Origin: Clostridium sp. 1001275B_160808_H3
GTDB taxonomy: Bacteria > Bacillota > Clostridia > Clostridiales > Clostridiaceae
DNA: 64,000 nucleotides
Reading direction: 5' to 3'
NCBI RefSeq assembly: GCF_015550425.1
Contig: NZ_JADNAT010000005.1
Coordinates: 132,852 to 196,851 of the forward strand
A program made the translations under genes and the position numbers. This document shows, in pieces, positions 44,208 through 52,102 of this stretch; positions within the stretch are counted from its first letter, which is position 1; every line of letters starts with the position of its first letter. Under the pieces are notes generated by a model. It was not told the origin of the DNA. It did not search any database and saw nothing but the letters and a program-made list of their open reading frames with translations.

Positions 44208-44759
44208 ATGAATGCAATAGAATTAATGATGGAAGAGCATAAAAATATAAAAGAAATGCTAAAAGTAGTTAGAAAAGCTTGTTTTTCTGTTTTAGAAGGT
44301 GGAGAAGTTAACTATGAAGATTTCTATAAGATGATACATTTTATAAGAAATTATGCAGATTCTCATCATCATAAAAAAGAGGAGATAATGCTATTTAATA
44401 GAATGGTTGATGAAATTGGTGAAACAGCAGAAAAGGTAGTTAAATACGGAATGTTGGTAGAGCATGATCTTGGTAGATTATATGTAACCAATTTAAATGA
44501 AGCATTAGAATCTTTAAAAAATGGAAATGCTGAAGCTAAATTAGACGTAATAGCAAATGCTGTTTCTTATACAAATCTTTTAGAAAGACATATTCATAAA
44601 GAAGATAATGTAATTTATAAGTTTGCACAAAGAGAATTAAAAGAAGAAACTATGGATGTAATTAATGAAGAATGTGTAAGCTTTGAAGATGAATATAATA
44701 GTGTTAAAGATGAAAATCTAGCTATACTTAAAAATTTAAAGGAAAAATATTGCATTTAG
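44208..44759 (+). CDS. Hemerythrin (HHE) domain protein
   Basis: A 183-residue four-helix protein with di-iron-type motifs: MMEEHKNIKEML (His14 region), ADSHHHKKEEIMLFNRM, MLVEHDLGRLY and LLERHIHKEDNVIYKFA. Hemerythrin-like domains bind O2 or handle NO, and in RIC/ScdA/YtfE proteins they repair iron-sulfur clusters. Here the domain stands alone, but a DUF1858 protein follows 63 bases later, so the pair may form a split RIC-like unit. An 11-base spacing from the preceding gene indicates co-transcription. Confidence 0.9.
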   Translation: MNAIELMMEEHKNIKEMLKVVRKACFSVLEGGEVNYEDFYKMIHFIRNYADSHHHKKEEIMLFNRMVDEIGETAEKVVKYGMLVEHDLGRLYVTNLNEALESLKNGNAEAKLDVIANAVSYTNLLERHIHKEDNVIYKFAQRELKEETMDVINEECVSFEDEYNSVKDENLAILKNLKEKYCI

Positions 44760-44822
44760 TAGTTAAGATAAATTAAAATTAATATGGTATTAAATTAAAA
44801 AATATTAAGGATAGGTGATATT

Positions 44823-45005
44823 ATGATAACTAAGGACATGACTATTGGAGAAGTTATAAAGGTAAAGGAAAATGCACCACAAATTTTAATGGATTTTGGT
44901 ATGGGATGCGTAGGTTGTCCATCAGCTCAAGCAGAAACAATAGAAGATGCAGCAAAGGTGCATGGATTAGATTTAGAATCATTACTTGAAGCATTAAATA
45001 AATAA
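44823..45005 (+). CDS. DUF1858 domain protein (ScdA N-terminal-like)
   Basis: A 60-residue protein that consists only of a DUF1858/ScdA_N-like domain: MITKDMTIGEVIKVKENAPQ followed by DFGMGCVGCPSAQAETI with the CxxC pair (Cys29, Cys32). In RIC proteins a similar small domain precedes the hemerythrin domain and binds or transfers iron or sulfur. Here it is a separate gene downstream of the hemerythrin gene, followed by a strong terminator. Confidence 0.9.
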   Translation: MITKDMTIGEVIKVKENAPQILMDFGMGCVGCPSAQAETIEDAAKVHGLDLESLLEALNK

Positions 45006-45017
45006 TATATATAAATT

Positions 45018-45057
45018 AAAAAGACACTGAACATATTAAGTTCAGTGTCTTTTTTTA
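45018..45057 (+). terminator. Rho-independent terminator of the hemerythrin operon
   Basis: A 15-bp stem AAAAAGACACTGAAC / GTTCAGTGTCTTTTT with a 7-nt loop is followed by a T run. Confidence 0.93.
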
Positions 45058-45133
45058 CTCTAAAAGTTCAAGAGACCTTTGATTATAAGCAATTTATATG
45101 TAAAAAAAAGTTATATTATAAGACCTTTTAATA

Positions 45134-45162
45134 GCACCACTTTTATATTTCAACATAACATG
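45134..45162 (+). promoter_or_regulatory. Sigma-K-like promoter of the MSINFKKF-family gene
   Basis: GCACC at 45134-45138 and CATAACATG at 45154-45162 leave 15 bases between CACC and CATA. Sigma-K promoters of the mother cell use an AC-rich -35 and a CATAnnnTA -10. The same arrangement, CACC-N15-CATAnCATG, precedes the inverted paralog (51861-51888), at almost the same distance from its start. Confidence 0.65.
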
Positions 45163-45221
45163 TATTATAAATAAATATTAAATTAATTTAGAGTATCGTA
45201 GTTTTAAGGAAAGGAGAGTTT

Positions 45222-45983
45222 ATGTCCATTAACTTCAAAAAATTCGTGCCACGCCCAGGCCTTGTTAATAAACAAGGGCGTTTACCAGATCCATCGGAGT
45301 TAGTTTGCATAGAAGTACCTAAGGTATTTGATCAATGCTTAATAAAGAGATGTCTTGTGTACGGGGAAGGTCCAGATACAAATACGACAGATAGTGAATT
45401 AAGAAGTGATCCACTAATTGAACCTAAGAGATATATTTCTAGTAGGGATTTCAGTGTAACATTAACTTCAGTAGATAAAATACCTGTTAAAGGCAACCCT
45501 AATTTCAAAAAAATAATTCTTAATTACGTTATCTCTTTCTATTCTGATTATATTGATGACAATGGTGTAAATAGAAGTGAATTTTATGAAATCCATAGAA
45601 CAGATATAATTGGTAAATTCTATTGTCCTGATTCTATAGTTCAAATTTCAGCAACTACTGAAGCAGAAGAATGTGAAGGTGAGGATAGTAATATTATAAA
45701 ACTTGAAATGGTAGCAGAGGCACTAGATGGTCAAATAGTTGAAGATGAAGAAGGAAACGAAGTTCTAGATATAACTTTAGGTTACTATATAGTTGTAAAG
45801 TGTGAACTTATTGTACAATTATTAATTCCTGCTTATGATTATTGTCCAGTTCCTAGAGAAGCATGTGAAGAAGAACCTGAAGAAGATCCATGTGAAAGAT
45901 TTGATAGAGCTCCAGTTCCTAAGTTCTATCCAGACCAAAATTTAGATCCATTATTCCCAGAAACTGATGAGCCAGAGAGATAA
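45222..45983 (+). CDS. Predicted spore-surface protein, MSINFKKF family copy 1 (SPOCS/DUF3794-like?)
   Basis: A 253-residue soluble protein without signal peptide. It starts MSINFKKFVPRPGLVNKQG, has Cys at VCIEVPKVFDQCLIKRCLVY, a beta-rich core with IILNYVISFYSDYI, EFYEIHRTDIIGKFYCPDSI and LGYYIVVKCELIVQLLIPAYDYCP, and an acidic, proline-rich tail ending in ...FYPDQNLDPLFPETDEPER. The core pattern recalls SPOCS/DUF3794 domains of spore coat morphogenetic proteins, but I could not confirm this. A paralog lies inverted at 51043-51807. The sigma-K-like promoter and lack of a signal peptide fit a protein made in the mother cell and laid on the spore. N-terminal codons include CGC and CGT, unusual here. 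Confidence 0.65.
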   Translation: MSINFKKFVPRPGLVNKQGRLPDPSELVCIEVPKVFDQCLIKRCLVYGEGPDTNTTDSELRSDPLIEPKRYISSRDFSVTLTSVDKIPVKGNPNFKKIILNYVISFYSDYIDDNGVNRSEFYEIHRTDIIGKFYCPDSIVQISATTEAEECEGEDSNIIKLEMVAEALDGQIVEDEEGNEVLDITLGYYIVVKCELIVQLLIPAYDYCPVPREACEEEPEEDPCERFDRAPVPKFYPDQNLDPLFPETDEPER

Positions 45984-46191
45984 AGTAGTTAAAAAATTTC
46001 AGTTACTACAAAAGAAGTTTAAAAAAACAATGTTCACAAATATTATCAATAGAATAATTATTAATAGTAATATTATATTAATTAAGTATAATTTTTGTGA
46101 TAAAAAATAATATAAGACTAAAAACTAACTGATACTAAATTAATAAAAGAAGATTTTATAAAAGATAGATATGAAAGGGAGGATTCAATTT

Positions 46192-46803
46192 ATGAATTCA
46201 ATGTCTAGAAGATATCAAGAACAATATAGAAGAGATTGTGAAAAAGATTATAGAAGAGATTGTGAAAAAGATTATAGAAAAGATCATGAAAAAGAAGAAG
46301 AAAAGTGCCCAACTATTATAAAATGTGGATGTCCTTCTTCTACTCCATTGCCAGTTCTTGCAGCAGTAGGACCTGCTACAGTAACACTTACATCACTTAC
46401 TGTAGACACTTCTTGCATTTGTGATCCTATTATTAAGTTAGATTTTTCAAGTGTATTTACTACAATAGCTGCTATTACTATAGGCGGATTAAGTGTCCAA
46501 GTATTTAAGCAATGCAGAAATCAAGTAACTCCAGTTCCAATAGGACCTTCATACACTGTACTTCCAGCTATAGCTGTTGCACTTGTTATTCCATCAGTAT
46601 TTACTTCATTTACTATTTGTGATGAAGATACTTGTTTAAATAGAGATTGCTGCACTTATACAGTAGTTGCAACAGTTACTGGACCTCTTACTGCTGCAGT
46701 TGGAGCTGCATTTAATAACTCAAGATTAACTGCAACTATAACTTGTAAATCAAATGAATGCACTAGAGAATGTCATAGAAAATGTGAAAGAGATTTTTAT
46801 TAA
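46192..46803 (+). CDS. Cysteine-rich DUF4489-like protein 1, probable spore surface component
   Basis: A 203-residue protein. The N-terminus has three tandem 8-residue repeats (RRDCEKDY, RRDCEKDY, RKDHEKEE). A beta-rich domain follows: CPTIIKCGCPSS, LTVDTSCICDPIIKLDF, VQVFKQCRNQ(V)TPVPIGP, FTICDEDTC, DCCTYTVVATVTGPL, CKSNECTRECHRKC. About 16 cysteines are present and no signal peptide. The conserved block matches my recollection of DUF4489 in clostridia. Cys-rich jellyroll proteins form disulfide-linked fibres on Bacillus spores, so a spore appendage or exosporium role is a hypothesis. The ATG at 46192 is used; 46171 lies before GGGAGG. Confidence 0.7.
   Translation: MNSMSRRYQEQYRRDCEKDYRRDCEKDYRKDHEKEEEKCPTIIKCGCPSSTPLPVLAAVGPATVTLTSLTVDTSCICDPIIKLDFSSVFTTIAAITIGGLSVQVFKQCRNQVTPVPIGPSYTVLPAIAVALVIPSVFTSFTICDEDTCLNRDCCTYTVVATVTGPLTAAVGAAFNNSRLTATITCKSNECTRECHRKCERDFY
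46228..46299 (+). repeat. Three tandem 24-bp repeats in the 5' part of the DUF4489-like gene
   Basis: The 24-bp unit encoding RRDCEKDY occurs at 46228-46251 and 46252-46275 with identical sequence, then 46276-46299 as a diverged copy (RKDHEKEE). Identical copies suggest recent expansion by slippage. Confidence 0.85.
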
Positions 46804-46864
46804 AATAAGCTGAGTAATAAAAGCTTACTATAAATAATATAAACTAAATTTATAAATTAAGATG

Positions 46865-46902
46865 AATCCTGGATATGAGTTTTTCATTCCAGGATTTATT
46901 TA
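46865..46902 (+). terminator. Rho-independent terminator after DUF4489-like protein 1
   Basis: A 9-bp stem AATCCTGGA / TCCAGGATT with a loop of 14 nt is followed by TATTTAAATT. Confidence 0.65.
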
Positions 46903-46971
46903 AATTAAATTTATTATGATAACTAATAAAAAATTATATAATATATAGTTTGGAAAGGAAGTATAAAATTC

Positions 46972-47517
46972 ATGGATTCAATATCAAAAGAATCTTATGA
47001 TTTATTTGTAGGAAGTAATGAAACTGCTAATTATAAAATGAAAGAAACGTGCCCAACTATTATAAAATGTAGTTGTCCAAGTTCTATTACTCTCCCAATA
47101 GGTGCTTTAGTAGGAGATACTTTTACACTTGCAGCTCTTACTCTAGACACTTCTTGTTTATGCAATCCAATCATTAAGTTAGAGTTTGCAAGTAATGTTG
47201 TTATTCCTGTTCCGGCTGCAGGAGCATTTTCTTTAAGGATTTTTAAACAATGTAGAAATCAATTAGCTCCTATTCCTGTTGGACCAGAATGGACATTTAT
47301 ATCAGCGTTAATAGCAACAGATGCAAGAGCTGGTTCTAGTACTTTATCATTTTTTATTTGTGATGATAACTTATGTAGCGATGAATGCTGTGTTTATACG
47401 GTAGTTGCAACAGTTACAAGGGCTATAATTCTTGGAAACATTAATATTTATAATGCTACACTTGGAGCAATAGCAACATGTCATTCAAATAAATGTAGGA
47501 AAAATTGTACTAAATAA
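46972..47517 (+). CDS. Cysteine-rich DUF4489-like protein 2
   Basis: A 181-residue paralog of the preceding protein, sharing CPTIIKC.CPSS, LTLDTSCLCNPIIKLEF, RIFKQCRNQLAPIPVGP, FFICDDNLC and CCVYTVVATVTRA. It lacks the RRDCEKDY repeats and has a shorter N-terminus (MDSISKESYDLFVGSN), and its C-terminus CHSNKCRKNCTK keeps the Cys pairs. Two copies in tandem may form alternate subunits or caps of the same structure. The ribosome site is GGAAAGGAAG. No signal peptide is present. Confidence 0.7.
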   Translation: MDSISKESYDLFVGSNETANYKMKETCPTIIKCSCPSSITLPIGALVGDTFTLAALTLDTSCLCNPIIKLEFASNVVIPVPAAGAFSLRIFKQCRNQLAPIPVGPEWTFISALIATDARAGSSTLSFFICDDNLCSDECCVYTVVATVTRAIILGNINIYNATLGAIATCHSNKCRKNCTK

Positions 47518-47586
47518 TGAAGATATTATTATAAAATATGATTTAATATGTTTTGATTAGAGGATATAAGATAATTATATAAAGTT

Positions 47587-47630
47587 AAATAAGCTCCGGA
47601 TATGGCTTTTCCATACCGGGCTTTATTTAT
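47587..47630 (+). terminator. Rho-independent terminator after DUF4489-like protein 2
   Basis: AAATAAGCTCCGGATATGG pairs (with mismatches and G-U pairs) with CCATACCGGGCTTTATTT around a short CTTTT loop. The tail is AT-rich. The rest of the 344-bp gap (47631-47822) shows nothing recognisable. Confidence 0.65.
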
Positions 47631-47822
47631 ATTTAAACCCTATGGGTTGATTATTGTAGTATTAATTATAAATTGTTTATATAAGTGTAATCTTATATTT
47701 ATATTAGCAAGCACGAAATTTTCTTTATTTTAATATAATGAATAGTAAGTGACTTTATAATATATAAAGTATATCAACCTATATTATTAAAGAATGAAGA
47801 AGATAAATATAATTAAAAATCA

Positions 47823-47847
47823 AAATGTGCAAAAATATAGCACATTT
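47823..47847 (+). promoter_or_regulatory. 5' leader hairpin at the cysteine desulfurase ribosome site
   Basis: A perfect 8-bp stem AAATGTGC / GCACATTT with a 9-nt AT-rich loop ends 3 bases before AGGAGG (47851-47856). It could control translation initiation or simply keep the site open. Confidence 0.4.
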
Positions 47848-47861
47848 ATAAGGAGGGTAAA

Positions 47862-49001
47862 ATGATTTATTTAGATAATGCAGCTACATCATTTCCAAAG
47901 CCATCTAAAGTTTATGAAGAAGTATTAAATTGCATGAAAAATTATTGTGCAAATCCAGGTCGAGGCTCTCATGATATGGCAATTAAATCAGCTTTAAAAA
48001 TTACTGAAACAAGAAGACTAATTTGTGAAATATTCAATATAAAAGATCCATTTAATTTGATTTTTACAAGTAATGCAACAGAAGCTTTAAATATAGCTAT
48101 TAAGGGAATCTTAAAAAATGGAGATCATGTTATTAGTACAGTTATAGAACATAATTCTGTTTTAAGACCCCTTAATTCAATGGAAAAGCAAGGTGTAGAA
48201 ATAACTTTAGTTGGAGTAGATAAAGCTGGCTATGTAAACCCTTTAGATATTAAAAATGAAATAAAAAAGAATACTAAATTAATAATAATTAATCATATTT
48301 CTAATGTATTAGGTAGTATTCAAGATATTACTGCTATAGGTAAGATATCAAGAGAAAAAGAAGTTATATTTATGGTAGATGCATCTCAAAGTGCTGGAAT
48401 TATACCAATTGATGTAGAAGATTCATGTATAGATTTATTGGCTTTTCCTGGACATAAGGGATTGCTTGGTCCACAAGGAACAGGAGGATTATTTATAAGG
48501 GATGGAGTAAAGTTAAGTAATTTTAAGGAAGGGGGAACAGGGAGTAATTCACATTTTATGATTCAGCCAGATTTTATGCCTGATAAGTTCGAAAGTGGAA
48601 CTTTAAATACTCCAGGTATCGCAGGATTATGTGAAGGATTAAAATTCATACAAAGAGTTGGTATAGATAATATAAAAAAATCAGAAGATGAGTTGATGGA
48701 ATATTTTCTAAAGGAAATAAAAAAGCTTTCTTATATTAAAATATATGGAAGTGATTCTTTAAATGAAAGAAGTGCTGTAATTTCTTTTAATATAGATGGA
48801 ATTGATGCATCTGTTGTGGGTGAAGAATTGAATGAGTATGGAATTGCTGTTAGAACAGGATATCATTGCACTCCATTAATACATGATATTATTGGAACTG
48901 AATATGCAGGTACAGTTAGGGTAAGTCCGGGATGTTTTAATATTCTTCAAGATATAGATGAATTATTGGAAGCTATTAGAAAAATATATAAGTCACATTA
49001 A
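47862..49001 (+). CDS. Cysteine desulfurase family protein (EF2568/CsdB-like)
   Basis: A 379-residue class V aminotransferase. It starts MIYLDNAATSFPKP, binds PLP by Lys199 in FPGHKGLLGPQGTGG, and the catalytic-type Cys336 is in VRTGYHCTPLIH. It resembles the cysteine desulfurase subfamily found next to selenium-cofactor genes (SelD, YqeB, YqeC) in Firmicutes; the activity is release of sulfur or selenium from cysteine or selenocysteine to a carrier. A DUF3343 protein, a proposed carrier from the same context, is encoded at 54001-54270. It is separated by spore-like genes on both sides. Confidence 0.88.
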   Translation: MIYLDNAATSFPKPSKVYEEVLNCMKNYCANPGRGSHDMAIKSALKITETRRLICEIFNIKDPFNLIFTSNATEALNIAIKGILKNGDHVISTVIEHNSVLRPLNSMEKQGVEITLVGVDKAGYVNPLDIKNEIKKNTKLIIINHISNVLGSIQDITAIGKISREKEVIFMVDASQSAGIIPIDVEDSCIDLLAFPGHKGLLGPQGTGGLFIRDGVKLSNFKEGGTGSNSHFMIQPDFMPDKFESGTLNTPGIAGLCEGLKFIQRVGIDNIKKSEDELMEYFLKEIKKLSYIKIYGSDSLNERSAVISFNIDGIDASVVGEELNEYGIAVRTGYHCTPLIHDIIGTEYAGTVRVSPGCFNILQDIDELLEAIRKIYKSH

Positions 49002-49057
49002 TAAAAAACTAATACATATATGATTATATATGTAATAAACATTAGGATGTGAAAGTT

Positions 49058-50785
49058 ATGGAATCTTGCAATAACTCAATGTATATTAATCAAGTAGACA
49101 ATCCTAGCGATGATGAAAGATATAATATGCTTGAATATATACTAAAGAATCAAAAAAGAGTAAATGATATAGATAATATAGTCGAATTAATGAGCCCACC
49201 TACAGATATAACTAATATATGCCCAAGTGGTTATGCAAAAGGCATAAAAGTAGCAATAATTGGCGCAGGAGAAGCAGGTTTATCAGCTGCATTTGAATTA
49301 AGGAAGATAGGATGTGATATTACATTATTTGAAGCGAGCCAGAGAATAGGAGGGAAAGTTTACACTTATTATTTTGATAGAAAAAATAGAAAATATGGTG
49401 AGCTTGGAGAATTTAGCATACCAATATCACATTATACAACATGGCATTATATTAATCTTTTCAATCTTGAGACTAAACCTTTCGTAAATAATAATAATAA
49501 TTCCTTATTTTATATTAGAGGAGAAAAGGCATTAAATGATCAAAAGGGAAAACAAGTATCAAAAAATATATATCCAAAGTTTGAGTTATCAAATAGTGAT
49601 AAAAAGAAGTTAAAAGAACAAGTAGATAAAGAATTTTATAAAGAGTATTTAGAATCTCTTACCCCTGAAGAGAGAAGAGAATTACTAGAAATTAAAGATA
49701 AATATTCAGAAAAAATAGTGAAAATAGATAAATTAAGTTATAGAAAAGCATATGAAAATGCTGGATTTAGTGAAGAAGCAATATCAATGCTAGGATATCT
49801 TGATGGAAGTAAACAATTTTTTCAACTTGGTCTTATGGAAATGTTACAAAGATATTATACAGCAGATTCAGAATTTAATTATTATATTAAAGATGGAATG
49901 ATAAATTTACCTCTTTCCTTATATGAAGCTCTGTTCGATGAAAATGAGAAAATATACAAGAATATTGATAAAGATAAATTAGGAAAAGTAAAAGTGAAAA
50001 TGAGAACACCAGTTGAAGGAATATATGGTTTAGAAATAGAAGATAGAATTGTTCTTAAGTATGTAGAAAGAGAAATGAATAGGGAAGTTTTAGAAAGTTT
50101 TGATTATGTAATATGCACAGCACCTTTTCAAAGTTTAAGACGTATGAATATAGAGCCGAGTTTTAGTTCTAAAAAAATACGTGCAATAAATGAAATGAAT
50201 TATGAAACATCAGAAAAAATATATTTTTATCTCAAGGAAAGGTTTTGGGAGATGGGAGGTAAATCAAAAGGAATAGTAGGAGGAAGAACATTTACTGATA
50301 TTCCACTAGTTTCTATTTATTATCCATCAGATCATTCAGAATCTGTAAGTGATAAGATTGACAGCTATATACTAAAACCAGGTACAAGTCCTAAGGAACC
50401 TGGGGTATTACTTGTAAGCTATAGTTGGGGTAAAGAATCAATGTTGCTTGGAAGTGAAAACACAGAACTACAAATTAGTGACGCTATAAGATATATAGAA
50501 AAAATTCATGATCTACCATTACATTATATTGATGATAATTTAATTGACTATAAGTCATTGATATGGTCTGATGTTCAATATATATGGGGATCAGGGGCAT
50601 TATCAAAACCTGAAGATAAAATATTATATTCTTATGGAGCAAAAATGCCAGAAATGAATAATAGAGTATTTTTTGCAGGAGAGCATATATCTCAAAAACA
50701 TGGAACTCAGCAAGGTTCTCTTCAAAGTGGTATGATTGCAGCTAATGAAGTTGCTGAAAAAATATTGTTAAATGATAAAGTATAG
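49058..50785 (+). CDS. FAD-dependent amine oxidase (L-amino-acid oxidase-like)
   Basis: A 575-residue flavoprotein. The FAD motif is VAIIGAGEAGLSAAFELRKIGCDITLFEAS (about residues 68-97), followed by RIGGKVYTYYF and the family C-terminal motif VFFAGEHISQKHGTQQGSLQSGMIAANEVA. It matches flavin amine oxidases that act on amino acids or polyamines; in an anaerobe O2 is not the likely acceptor, so a dehydrogenase or a radical-free oxidase role is open. The ATG at 49058 is preferred over the GTG at 49049, which lies within the purine-rich ribosome region. It starts 56 bases after the cysteine desulfurase gene and may be co-transcribed. Confidence 0.85.
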   Translation: MESCNNSMYINQVDNPSDDERYNMLEYILKNQKRVNDIDNIVELMSPPTDITNICPSGYAKGIKVAIIGAGEAGLSAAFELRKIGCDITLFEASQRIGGKVYTYYFDRKNRKYGELGEFSIPISHYTTWHYINLFNLETKPFVNNNNNSLFYIRGEKALNDQKGKQVSKNIYPKFELSNSDKKKLKEQVDKEFYKEYLESLTPEERRELLEIKDKYSEKIVKIDKLSYRKAYENAGFSEEAISMLGYLDGSKQFFQLGLMEMLQRYYTADSEFNYYIKDGMINLPLSLYEALFDENEKIYKNIDKDKLGKVKVKMRTPVEGIYGLEIEDRIVLKYVEREMNREVLESFDYVICTAPFQSLRRMNIEPSFSSKKIRAINEMNYETSEKIYFYLKERFWEMGGKSKGIVGGRTFTDIPLVSIYYPSDHSESVSDKIDSYILKPGTSPKEPGVLLVSYSWGKESMLLGSENTELQISDAIRYIEKIHDLPLHYIDDNLIDYKSLIWSDVQYIWGSGALSKPEDKILYSYGAKMPEMNNRVFFAGEHISQKHGTQQGSLQSGMIAANEVAEKILLNDKV

Positions 50786-50812
50786 TTTTTTTAATTAATT
50801 TTGATATTTATC

Positions 50813-50860
50813 ATAAAAATAATGACCTACATCTTTGAGTGAAGGTCATTATTTTTATAA
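50813..50860 (+). terminator. Rho-independent terminator after the amine oxidase gene
   Basis: A 15-bp perfect stem ATAAAAATAATGACC / GGTCATTATTTTTAT. Confidence 0.85.
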
Positions 50861-50923
50861 TAAATAATTTACTTTATTTCTATTTATTAAGTACTTTTAT
50901 TAAAGTATATAAATATTGTAAAA

Positions 50924-50978
50924 GGTGATGATAGATAAAACTAAATAGATATATAAAGATATTTAAGCTGTCATCACC
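50924..50978 (-). terminator. Candidate terminator of the minus-strand MSINFKKF paralog
   Basis: GGTGATGATAG pairs with CTGTCATCACC (one G-U) around a 33-base loop. Read on the minus strand it is followed by TTTTAC. A further 16-bp perfect palindrome CTACTAAATTTAGTAG lies at 50987-51002. Confidence 0.55.
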
Positions 50979-51042
50979 ATTTATAACTACTAAATTTAGT
51001 AGACATACTAAACACTTTTAGTTATATTGAAGAGAACAATTT

Positions 51043-51807
51043 TTATTCATCAACATCATCATCGTCATCATCATAGCAGTCAGGGAATAGTGGTTCTAAA
51101 TTTTGATCTGGATAGAACTTAGGAATAGGAGCTTTATCGAATATTTCGCATGGATCTTCATCTGGTTCATCCTCACAAATAACTTTAGGAACAGGACAAT
51201 AATCATATGCAGGAATTAGTAGTTGTACAAGAAGTTCACATTTTACTACAATATAGTAACCTAAAGTGATATCTAAAACTTCATCCCCGTTTTTATCTTT
51301 AAGTATTTCGCCGTGTAGTGCTTCTGCAACCATTTCAAGTCTTATAATGTTAGAGTCTTCTTCTAGGTCAGTACTAGCTGAAATTTGAGCGATTGAATCA
51401 GGACAATAGAACTTTCCAATTACATCAGTTCTATTAATCTCATAAAATTCACTCTTAGTTTTACCATCACAATCAAGATAATCAGCATAGAAAGAAATCA
51501 TGTATTTAAGCACTACTTTTTTAAATCCACGTTTACCTTTAAGTGGTATCTTTTCTACTGAAAGAAGTGTTACATTGAAGTCTCTACTAGAAATATATCT
51601 CTTAGGAGCAACTAGGGGATCACTTCTTAATTCACAATCAGTTGTATTTGTGTCTGGACCTCCACAATATACAAGACATTTTTTAATTAAACATTGATCA
51701 AACACCTTAGGTACTTCAATACAAACTAACTCCGCAGGATCAGGTAAACGTCCTTGCTTATTTACTAGACCTGGACGTGGTACGAATTTTTTGAAGTTAA
51801 TGGACAT
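51043..51807 (-). CDS. Predicted spore-surface protein, MSINFKKF family copy 2
   Basis: A 254-residue paralog of the protein at 45222-45983, sharing nearly the whole N-terminus (MSINFKKFVPRPGLVNKQG...LVCIEVPKVFDQCLIK) and the core (LGYYIVVKCEL.VQLLIPAYDYCPVP). The C-terminus has an acidic stretch ending DDDDDDVDE. It is inverted relative to the first copy, about 5 kb away. The ATG at 51807 follows GGAGGATAT; the longer frame from 51840 is not used. The promoter motif CACC-N15-CATATCATG lies at a matching distance. The same spore-surface role is inferred. Confidence 0.65.
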   Translation of the reverse strand: MSINFKKFVPRPGLVNKQGRLPDPAELVCIEVPKVFDQCLIKKCLVYCGGPDTNTTDCELRSDPLVAPKRYISSRDFNVTLLSVEKIPLKGKRGFKKVVLKYMISFYADYLDCDGKTKSEFYEINRTDVIGKFYCPDSIAQISASTDLEEDSNIIRLEMVAEALHGEILKDKNGDEVLDITLGYYIVVKCELLVQLLIPAYDYCPVPKVICEDEPDEDPCEIFDKAPIPKFYPDQNLEPLFPDCYDDDDDDVDE

Positions 51808-51860
51808 ATAATATCCTCCTTTTAAAATAATAAAAAACAAAAATTTATTTACTCACATTA

Positions 51861-51888
51861 CATGATATGTAAGAAGATAAAAGAGGTG
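51861..51888 (-). promoter_or_regulatory. Sigma-K-like promoter of the inverted MSINFKKF paralog
   Basis: Read on the minus strand: CACC (51888-51885), 15 bases, then CATATCATG (51869-51861). It repeats the layout found 5' of the paralog at 45.2 kb. The rest of the 295-bp gap (51808-52102) holds AT-rich sequence; an AAACC-N15-ATAATAG element near 52032-52058 could be a weaker site of the same kind for the next gene. Confidence 0.65.
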
Positions 51889-52102
51889 ATATTAAAAAAT
51901 ATATATAAAATAAATTTTTTACTCCATAAAATTGCATAATAATTGCTTATTTTAAATATAATCTTATAGATAGTATAAGTAAGAGAGAAAATAAACGAAT
52001 TAATTGGCTACATTTTATAACTATAATTATTAAACCTTATTATATACGAAGATAATAGAATAAATGGATTTGTATTAGAATTCTATAAAGGGGAGAGTGA
52101 AT

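Noticed and set aside
45222-51807. Treating the inverted MSINFKKF paralogs as the ends of a composite transposon
   Set aside because: They are genes with good starts and promoters; no transposase, terminal repeats or target duplications were seen around them.
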